Source of the DNA: Formicincola oecophyllae
Lineage (GTDB): Bacteria > Pseudomonadota > Alphaproteobacteria > Acetobacterales > Acetobacteraceae
NCBI RefSeq assembly: GCF_006542395.2
Contig: NZ_CP038231.1
Coordinates: 124,001-188,000, forward strand
DNA length: 64,000 nucleotides
Direction: 5' to 3'
Shown here piece after piece: positions 57,696-64,000 of the stretch. The notes beneath the pieces are model-generated. The model saw only the letters and a list, made by a program, of their open reading frames with translations. It ran no database searches and had not been told where the DNA came from. Each line of letters starts with the position of its first letter. The stretch's first letter is position 1. A program made the position numbers and the translations under genes.

Positions 57696-58144
57696 GAAAG
57701 GCTCTCCCCTGGTGTGGGTGGTGTTGCAAGCTGGGGTGGGTTGGCTGGCTCTCCAGTGGCCATGTCAGCCAAGGTGATGCGGCTCAGGCTTTGCCTGATG
57801 GTATTGTTGACAACGTCCCAGCGCCCGTACATGCCGCAGGTGAGGCCGCGCGCGCAGAGGGCGCCATCACAGCAGGCCACCACGGCGATGGGACCGTCAA
57901 TGGCCTCTATGAGCGCAGCAACGCTGATGTCTTCAAGGGGGCGGGCAATGCGGTAGCCACCGCGTGCGCCGCGCAGCGAAACCACCAGGCCAGCGCCAGC
58001 CAGTATTTTGAGCAGCTTGGCGACTGTTGGCTCAGGCATGCCTGTTTCAGCGGCTAAGACGCCAGCGGCGACCAATTCACCATGACGGCCCAACCGCACC
58101 AGGATGGCGGCAGCGTAATCAGCAAGTTTGGACAGTCTCAGCAA
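57692..58144 (-). CDS. Rrf2-family (IscR-like) SUF regulator
   Basis: A 150-residue winged-helix repressor. It starts with [17 protein letters not shown], has the recognition segment [34 protein letters not shown], and three cluster-ligand Cys at 91, 97 and 103 with the C-x5-C-x5-C spacing of IscR. It most likely senses cluster status and represses its own operon. The start is a TTG at 58144 with AGGGA 10 bases upstream; no ATG is near. The stop overlaps sufB as ATGA, so regulator and scaffold are coupled. A 233-base upstream gap should hold the operator; a TTGACG at about 58290-58295 is a possible -35. Confidence 0.92.
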   Translation of the reverse strand: MLRLSKLADYAAAILVRLGRHGELVAAGVLAAETGMPEPTVAKLLKILAGAGLVVSLRGARGGYRIARPLEDISVAALIEAIDGPIAVVACCDGALCARGLTCGMYGRWDVVNNTIRQSLSRITLADMATGEPANPPQLATPPTPGESLS

Positions 58145-58377
58145 AAGGCCAGATTCCCTGTTCGTCAGCTAGCGGCGCTTTGGCGCACCAGCGTCCTTGG
58201 TTGTTTGCACCTGCGCCCAGGCGTGACGCATGGCCCTGTCCAAAGATACAAGACCCAAGCAGTCCTTTTAAGTGCCTCCAACCCCCTTGCGTCGTCAAGC
58301 CTCATTTCATGAAAAGACGCCCATTTTGTCAGGCCCTGCGTAGAGCGGCCAAGGTGCGCATCTTCCACCCGCAGCCC

Positions 58378-60000
58378 TCAACTGCCAAAGCACAGCATGA
58401 AAACGCCCTCCAGCAAGGCACCAGCCAAAAGTCCCACCACTGTGCCGTTGATGCGGATAAAGGCAAGGTCCTGCCCCACCCCCCTTTCCAGGCGTTCTGA
58501 AAGGCCAGGCCCATCCCAGCGCTCCACCACTTGGGGGATAAAGCGAGCGATTTCCGCGCGCGCTGCAGGCAACATGCGCAGCAAACCTTGGCGCACAGCG
58601 CTGTTAATGCCTTCATCCACAGCGCGGTTAGTGTCGAGCGTCTCAGCGAACTGCTTAATGAAACTGTCAAACACCTGGGCAGTCCAACCATCATCACGCC
58701 CAGAATCAGCCACCGCACGGCTTTGCAGGCGCTTCCACAGTTCACCCCCCCATTCACGCAAGCTGTCATGGCCTACAAAACCGCGCACAGCTTTCATCAT
58801 GGCATCGGCCCGTTCTGGCTCCGCCTCCATGCTATCCACCTTGCCCCTAATCCAACGGGTGAAGCCATGGCGCAGGTCCGAATCCATAGGGTCCACGCGC
58901 TCAAGCTCCATTTTGAGCGCACCCAGGACCTGGTCAGCTACAGCGCTGCCCAAAGCCCACCCCACCAGGCGCCCACCCTGTTCGCGCACGCGCTTGGCAA
59001 CGAAGTCCCGCAGCTCCGTTTCACGCGTCATCACAAGGTCGCGGAACTGCGCCAGGAAAAAGGAGAAGACCTCCTGGTGGACATCGCCCGCCACCATGGC
59101 CTTCAAGCCGCGCACCACAGCTGGGGTGAGGTCGGCGCCCTGCAGCAGCCCTTCCATCACATTGCTGACCGTGCGCGCCCCCTCCTCCCCATTAAGCTTG
59201 GCCAAGACGCCAGGAATGGCGCCACGCAGGCGCTGGTTGAGGGCCTGGGCAGTTTCAGGCGTGCTGAGGGCGCGCGCCAGAAGGCGGGCAAAATCCACCT
59301 TGGCCAAAACGCGGCTGACGTCTGCGTCTGTGAAGAATTGCTCTGCCACGAAGCGCCCAAGCCCTTCGCCGATCTGCTTTTTGCGCGCTGGCAGGATAGC
59401 CGTGTGGGGAATGGGCAGCCCCATGGGGTGCCTGAACAGGGCGGTGACCGCGAACCAGTCAGCAAGGCCACCCACAACGCCCGCTTGCGTACCAGCCCTA
59501 ATCATGTCCAGCCACCAAGGGTGCCCCCACCACCTGACCCACACTGGCAGGGCGGCTGTGGTGGCCAGCCCCGCCATGGTGATGAGAAGCCCTGTGGCCA
59601 GGGCTGCGCCACGGCGGCGTTTTTTATGGGATTCGTGCTGGTGCTGGCGTTGATCAGCCAGCTCCGCCCCGCCAGGGGTGGTGGCGCCTGCCTTGGGGGC
59701 TTCTGGTGTGATGTGTGGCGCCTTGTCAGCATCAGCGCGGGCTGAAAGCTTCAGAAAGCCACTTGGGGCCTTCAAGTCCTGTTCAGGCCGGGCCAAGGGC
59801 GCAGGGCTGCCAGAAGAGTCGCTGGCAAGGGGGGCGGTTGAAAGCACGCCATCTCCCCCTGCAGCAGGACTAGCAGGGTGGGCGCCTTGCATAGCTTGGG
59901 AGGTACCGTTGTCTTCAGCGCCTATTGCGGCCCCTGGGGGGGGTGCAGTCCCTGCTTGCCCTTCTGCTTGGCGCGCTGGTTGCCTTTGGGCAGGGTTCAT
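58378..60000 (-). CDS. DUF445 membrane protein
   Basis: About 540 residues. The first 125 are Pro/Ala/Gly-rich and probably disordered; a basic stretch KKRRRG then leads to a membrane helix (ALATGLLITMAGLATTAALPVW). The DUF445 domain follows (AGTQAGVVGGLADWFAVTALFRHPMGLPIPHTAILP, with repeated amphipathic helices), and a C-terminal helix (VGLLAGALLEGVFMLCF) closes it. DUF445 proteins are membrane-attached with long coiled segments; function not established. ATG choices are 60000 and 60021. It is divergent from the PEP-carboxylase-like gene. Confidence 0.85.
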   Translation of the reverse strand: MNPAQRQPARQAEGQAGTAPPPGAAIGAEDNGTSQAMQGAHPASPAAGGDGVLSTAPLASDSSGSPAPLARPEQDLKAPSGFLKLSARADADKAPHITPEAPKAGATTPGGAELADQRQHQHESHKKRRRGAALATGLLITMAGLATTAALPVWVRWWGHPWWLDMIRAGTQAGVVGGLADWFAVTALFRHPMGLPIPHTAILPARKKQIGEGLGRFVAEQFFTDADVSRVLAKVDFARLLARALSTPETAQALNQRLRGAIPGVLAKLNGEEGARTVSNVMEGLLQGADLTPAVVRGLKAMVAGDVHQEVFSFFLAQFRDLVMTRETELRDFVAKRVREQGGRLVGWALGSAVADQVLGALKMELERVDPMDSDLRHGFTRWIRGKVDSMEAEPERADAMMKAVRGFVGHDSLREWGGELWKRLQSRAVADSGRDDGWTAQVFDSFIKQFAETLDTNRAVDEGINSAVRQGLLRMLPAARAEIARFIPQVVERWDGPGLSERLERGVGQDLAFIRINGTVVGLLAGALLEGVFMLCFGS

Positions 60001-60134
60001 GGAACATTCTTCCTCAACCATTCTTAGATTCCCCTGCCCAAAGGGCCGTCCACCAAAGGCTGGCTGGCACGGGCCAACCTTCTGGCAGGACCGCCACCGT
60101 GCCCCATGACTTCGACTGTGAAAGTTTAGCCACC

Positions 60135-62945
60135 ATGACTGACATTCCTTCAGCGCCCCTTCGGTCAGCGGGGGATTATGCCTCAGTGTTGAATGCTGAC
60201 TACCGCGCCGCACCTGATGCCTTTGACGACATTATTATAGAGCTGCGGGAAAAAAGCACAGTTCCAGGCGGCATGGACAAGCTGGAGGCCATGGTGCGCG
60301 CTTTGCGTGACCAGAACTTTGAAGAACGCGCCAGCGCCTTGCGCCGCTACGTTGGTCTTGGGGATGGTACGGACCAGCAACCAGAGCACCGCCTGGCTGA
60401 AGCCGCCAAGGCCATTGTGGCAGCTGCCCCCAACCCGGCTGCCCTCGCCACTCCCTTGATTGCAGGTGTGTTCACAGCCCACCCCACCTTTGCCCTGTCA
60501 GACCAGGTTTACGATCTTCTGGCACGCAAGGCAGCCCACCCGGAAACGGAGGTACCCCACCTTCCAACGCACCGCCGCGCCCACCCCCCCACCCTGCCTG
60601 AGGAACTGGCCCTAGCCCTAGCCGCCATCAGCAGGGGGCGTGACGCCCTAGACGCCTTGGCAAGTCACATCATCACGGAAGCGCGCAAGCGTTGGCCTGA
60701 CGCTGAATTGGCCCCAGCACCAGTGCTAATGGCCAGTTGGGTGGGGTTTGACACAGACGGGCGCAATGACATCGGCTGGTGGGATACCATCCGCATCCGC
60801 CTGGATATGAAAATCGCCCAATTGCGGCGCCTTTTGCGCAACCTGGGCGCCCTTAGCGGTATGGAGGGTGCTCCCCTCACCTTGCGCGTGGCCACCGCCC
60901 TAGCCGCGACAGAGGTGCAGCGCGCTGCCTGCCCTCCCAACAATGGCGGTCGCAAGCCTGAGCCAGAGGTGGTGGCCCGCTTTGCCCGCCGCCTGATAGA
61001 ACTGCGTGAAGACGCGTTGCTGGATGCATCCTCCCTCGACCCCTTGTTCAAGTCAGCCCGTGCTGACCTCTTAGCGCGCGGCGACACAGAGGGTGCGCTG
61101 GCGCTTGAGGTGCAGCGGGCGGGTTTTTTCGCCCATGGCCTGGGGCTGGCGCAGATTCACACCCGCCTCAACGCTGCGCAAATCTACAATGTGGTGCGCA
61201 CGCGCCTGGGCTTGACGGACGACCCGGCCCTGCAGGCGCAGCGCCGCGTGCTGATTGCCCGTATTGACGAGGCCATGGACAAGCAGGAACACCTGCCAGT
61301 GGATTTCGGCGCTTTGCTGATTGAACCCAGCGCGGCAGCACGCCTGATGATGACCATGGCGCAGATCCTCAAGCACATCGACAGTGGCGCGCCCATCCGC
61401 TTCCTCATTGCTGAAACGGAAAGTGGCTATACCCTTCTGGCCGCTTTGTGGCTGGCGCGCTGCTTTGGCATCAAACCGCGCCAACTGGACATCTCCCCGT
61501 TGTTTGAGACTGAATACGCCTTGGAAAATGGCGAAACCATCTTGGAGGAGGCTTTCCGCTCCAAGCATTGGCGCGATTACCTGCGAGCCAATGGGCGCCT
61601 TTCGCTGCAGTTCGGCTATTCTGATTCAGGGCGTTATATCGGCCAGCTTGCGGCAGGCACTTTGATTGAGCGCCTGCGCCTGCGCGCCCTGGCGCTGCTT
61701 AAAGAACATGGTCTGGAGGATGTCACCCTCCTGATGTTCGACACCCACGGTGAAAGCATTGGCCGGGGCGCTCACCCCTATTCCATGCGGCAGCGGCTGA
61801 ACTACTTCTCCCCCGCCCACACGCGCCAGGCCCTGGCCAAGGCCCGTATGCCAGCGCGCGTTGAGACCGCCTTCCAGGGAGGAGATGGCTATACCTTGTT
61901 CGGCGCCCCTGAACTGGCGGCATCCACCATCGCCACCATGGCTGAATTCGCAGCCGAAAGCCTGAAAGGGCTTGAGAGCGGCCATGCCCCCCACCAGCCA
62001 GACCCCCTTTATGAACGGCCTGATTTCGGTGTGGACTTCTTCTCCACCATCGCCATCAAAATGGCGGAACTAGTGGACGACCCAGGCTACACAGCCCTGC
62101 TCAGTGCCTTTGGCCCCGCCTTGATCGACAAAACAGGATCGCGCCCTGCAGCGCGCCAAACAGACAGCGCCACCGTCACGCGTATCACCCACCCCAGCCA
62201 GATCAGGGCGATTCCCAATAACGCCATCCTCATGCAGCTGGGTTGGTGGGCGACTCTCCTGCATGGTTTGGGCGGGGCAGCGCAGCGTCACCCGGAAATC
62301 TTTGAGAAACTGCGCCGTGAATCACCACGCTTCAGGCAGATGATGGACTTTGCCCGCCAGGCCTGCCGCCACTCAGACATTGAGGTGCTGCGCGGCACAT
62401 TGCGCAGGCTTGACCCTGGCAATTGGCTGGACAGGGCAGGCCGCGCCAAGGAGGGGGAGCGCCAGCGCGCCTTTCTGGCCATTGCGCACACGTTGGAAGG
62501 ACTGCAGTTCTGGAAAAGCCTGCCGCCCATGTTCCGCAGCTTGCAGCGTGAGAACATCGCCCTCAAAGACATCTGGCCAGAGGCCGAGGGCATGGCAGGG
62601 GAGGAAAAACTCCTTCATGCCATCCGCTTTGCCCTTCTGGAGCGCATCTGGCTGCTCTCAACGCGCATCCCCTATTTTGGGCCGCGCGGCACCTTGACGC
62701 GTGACGCCATTAGCACGCTCATCATGTGCCTTGACGTGCCACGCGCCTTGACGCTGCTGGATGACCTGTTCCCCATTGAGGCCCCGAGCATCGCCGATCT
62801 TGATTTTGGGGAGGAAGGCGGTAGCGCCGCCGCCCAAGGTTTTGCGCGTGAGCATGAGCAGCTGTTCAGGCCTTTGCGGCGTTGCTTTGAACTTCTGCGG
62901 GAGGTGGGCATCGCCATCCAACATGCCAACCACGCCTTTGGCTGA
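60135..62945 (+). CDS. Divergent phosphoenolpyruvate carboxylase-like protein
   Basis: A 936-residue protein of PEPC size and layout. Conserved anchors: FTAHPT at 113-118 with the catalytic His116, SPLFETEYALENG, FGYSDS at 493-498, GSRPA at 668-672 and a RAIP segment near 695. Several signature positions differ from true PEPC: TAHPTE is TAHPTF, GYSDSxKDxG is GYSDSGRYIG (Lys to Arg500, Asp to Tyr501), FHGRGGSxGRGG is FDTHGESIGRGA (Arg to His538, Gly to Glu540), and the C-terminal QNTG is replaced by NHAFG. It could be a PEPC subtype with changed kinetics or substrate, or an inactive relative. PEPC would make oxaloacetate from PEP and bicarbonate. Confidence 0.8.
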   Translation: MTDIPSAPLRSAGDYASVLNADYRAAPDAFDDIIIELREKSTVPGGMDKLEAMVRALRDQNFEERASALRRYVGLGDGTDQQPEHRLAEAAKAIVAAAPNPAALATPLIAGVFTAHPTFALSDQVYDLLARKAAHPETEVPHLPTHRRAHPPTLPEELALALAAISRGRDALDALASHIITEARKRWPDAELAPAPVLMASWVGFDTDGRNDIGWWDTIRIRLDMKIAQLRRLLRNLGALSGMEGAPLTLRVATALAATEVQRAACPPNNGGRKPEPEVVARFARRLIELREDALLDASSLDPLFKSARADLLARGDTEGALALEVQRAGFFAHGLGLAQIHTRLNAAQIYNVVRTRLGLTDDPALQAQRRVLIARIDEAMDKQEHLPVDFGALLIEPSAAARLMMTMAQILKHIDSGAPIRFLIAETESGYTLLAALWLARCFGIKPRQLDISPLFETEYALENGETILEEAFRSKHWRDYLRANGRLSLQFGYSDSGRYIGQLAAGTLIERLRLRALALLKEHGLEDVTLLMFDTHGESIGRGAHPYSMRQRLNYFSPAHTRQALAKARMPARVETAFQGGDGYTLFGAPELAASTIATMAEFAAESLKGLESGHAPHQPDPLYERPDFGVDFFSTIAIKMAELVDDPGYTALLSAFGPALIDKTGSRPAARQTDSATVTRITHPSQIRAIPNNAILMQLGWWATLLHGLGGAAQRHPEIFEKLRRESPRFRQMMDFARQACRHSDIEVLRGTLRRLDPGNWLDRAGRAKEGERQRAFLAIAHTLEGLQFWKSLPPMFRSLQRENIALKDIWPEAEGMAGEEKLLHAIRFALLERIWLLSTRIPYFGPRGTLTRDAISTLIMCLDVPRALTLLDDLFPIEAPSIADLDFGEEGGSAAAQGFAREHEQLFRPLRRCFELLREVGIAIQHANHAFG

Positions 62946-62983
62946 GGGCGCAAGCCGCACAACAAGGATGGGCTAGGGTAGGG

Positions 62984-64000
62984 TCAGAACCTTATCCAGC
63001 GCCCCTTGTTGTGGCGCAGCAAAGCTTTGCCGTAGCGGGCCAGGCCATGGTGGGCGCGCTGCTGGCGTGCGCGCAGCTCCTCCACCGTTAGGCCGGCGGC
63101 GAATTCCTCATACCAATATTTGGGCGTCATCACGCGTTGGAAGCCATAAAGCCCATCATGGCCTGAAACAGCATAGGCGATGATACAGGCCATGGCGTAA
63201 TAGGCCAGGTTGGCGGAGCCGAAAATCTCAGCCGCCATCACAGTGCAGGTCAGAGGAGTGTTGGCAGCGCCAGCGAAAACGGCCGCAAACCCAGCCGCCG
63301 CCAGGAGCGGCGTGGGGGCGCCCAGCCAGGGTGCCAAGGCATTGCCCAACCCAGCCCCGATAAAGAACATGGGTGTGACCTCACCTCCCCTGAAGCCACA
63401 ACCAAGCGCCACCAGGGTAAACAGCAGCTTCCACGCCCAGGCCCAGGCGTAGTGGTGCTGGCCAAAGAAATTCACCACGCTGGCGCCATGGGGCTGGGGC
63501 GCCACAATACCCAACCCCAGAAAATCATCACTGCCGCACAGCCATACCAGCGCCAGCGTGGCCACCCCACCCAAAGCTGGGCGCAGCCACTGTACAGCGC
63601 ACAGGCGTGCTGAAAGCGCACGCGCCTGCCTGATACCACCAGCGTAAAGACGGCTGACCACGCCAAAGGCCAACCCCGCCACGCCTACCTTGGCCATCAG
63701 CCACGGGTCCGGCCCCGTGAAAGCCCAATGACCACTGTAAAAGGGCTGGAAGCTCATATGGCCGTCTAGGCGTTCAAAACCGATGTAAGCGCTGGTAACA
63801 CGGCACGTCTGGTCTGCCACCAGGGCCGTGAAGGCGCAGGGAAGCAAGGCGCCATAGCCCATCTCCCCCAAGGCCGTCACCTCAAGCCCAAACAGGGTGC
63901 CTGCCACAGGCGTGCCGAAAACCGCCCCAAACCCTGCGGAAACACCAGAAAGGATGATGAGCTTACGGCGCCTGGCATCCATGCGGCACAGCCGCGCCAG
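62984..64000 (-). CDS. ClC-type chloride channel/antiporter, 5' end outside window
   Basis: The C-terminal 338 residues of a ClC-family membrane protein; the frame stays open to the window edge. Recognisable parts are SGVSAGFGAVFGTPVAGTLFG (the selectivity-helix region with a Glu in FGLEV), a mid segment GCGFRGGEVTPMFFIGAGLGNA and the helix FAAVFAGAANTPLTCTVMAAE. The N-terminal gating motif (GxEGP) would lie beyond the window. These proteins move chloride or fluoride, often against protons; acid tolerance is a plausible role. It is convergent with the PEPC-like gene, 38 bases apart. Confidence 0.88.
   Translation of the reverse strand: MARLCRMDARRRKLIILSGVSAGFGAVFGTPVAGTLFGLEVTALGEMGYGALLPCAFTALVADQTCRVTSAYIGFERLDGHMSFQPFYSGHWAFTGPDPWLMAKVGVAGLAFGVVSRLYAGGIRQARALSARLCAVQWLRPALGGVATLALVWLCGSDDFLGLGIVAPQPHGASVVNFFGQHHYAWAWAWKLLFTLVALGCGFRGGEVTPMFFIGAGLGNALAPWLGAPTPLLAAAGFAAVFAGAANTPLTCTVMAAEIFGSANLAYYAMACIIAYAVSGHDGLYGFQRVMTPKYWYEEFAAGLTVEELRARQQRAHHGLARYGKALLRHNKGRWIRF

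Noticed and set aside
58531-59745. 404-residue plus-strand frame across the DUF445 gene
   Set aside because: No domain or start signal; the DUF445 gene on the other strand is recognisable.

Overview
The window is a GC-rich stretch of bacterial chromosome that is almost entirely core housekeeping DNA. Gene content and order point to an alphaproteobacterium, most likely an acetic acid bacterium (Acetobacteraceae). The evidence is the alphaproteobacterial gene orders (tig-clpP-clpX-lon-hup; birA-coaX-rnj-proS-lolC-lolD-dnaE; rrf2-sufBCDS-sufT; ispG-hisS-prfA), a short ProRS without editing domain, a DUF4167 protein next to prmC, CobS/CobT beside a J-domain protein and BolA, and a Tat-exported lactonase that suits periplasmic sugar oxidation. 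I cannot fix the genus. No prophage, transposase, integrase, CRISPR array or rRNA operon is visible.

Layout. 1-1.3 kb: end of an amino acid permease and a tRNA-Met with its own promoter and terminator. 1.5-12.3 kb: minus-strand translation, isoprenoid and lysine-pathway block (lysC, a nitronate monooxygenase-like flavoprotein, a RodZ-like protein, ispG, hisS, prfA, prmC, DUF4167). It is interrupted between prfA and prmC by two oppositely oriented, related secreted-protein genes. 12.4-19.7 kb: ubiG, the lactonase, then a minus-strand run galU - phosphomannomutase - comF - grxC - DUF2147, and a tRNA-Leu. 19.9-26.4 kb: lipB, a LolA-like lipoprotein, bolA, J-domain protein, cobS, cobT and an unrecognised exported protein. 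26.5-37.5 kb: tRNA-Val-birA-coaX-rnj-proS-lolC-lolD-dnaE. 37.7-44.9 kb: the protein quality-control block tig, clpP, clpX, lon and HU. 45-51.9 kb: tRNA-Leu, nnr, a small membrane protein, a DEAD-box helicase with a tandem-repeat N-terminus, and an RNA m5U methyltransferase. 52-58.1 kb: SUF iron-sulfur operon under an Rrf2 regulator. 58.4-64 kb: DUF445 protein, a divergent PEP-carboxylase-like protein and the end of a ClC channel.

The genes cooperate in recognisable blocks: RF1 is the likely substrate of PrmC; Trigger factor, ClpXP and Lon cover folding and turnover; LolD and LolC, perhaps with the LolA-like lipoprotein, serve lipoprotein export; the SUF machinery supplies clusters to IspG and the RNA methyltransferase among others.

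The features I would look at first are: the PEP-carboxylase-like protein whose signature motifs are altered at several active-site positions; the secreted paralogue pair sitting in the prfA-prmC junction, next to a prmC with no ATG start; the 70-residue (210 bp) tandem repeat in the helicase; a roughly 25-residue insertion in type III pantothenate kinase; a heat-shock-like promoter before clpP; and a cluster of inverted repeats before lon. I do not see a clear new multi-gene system.
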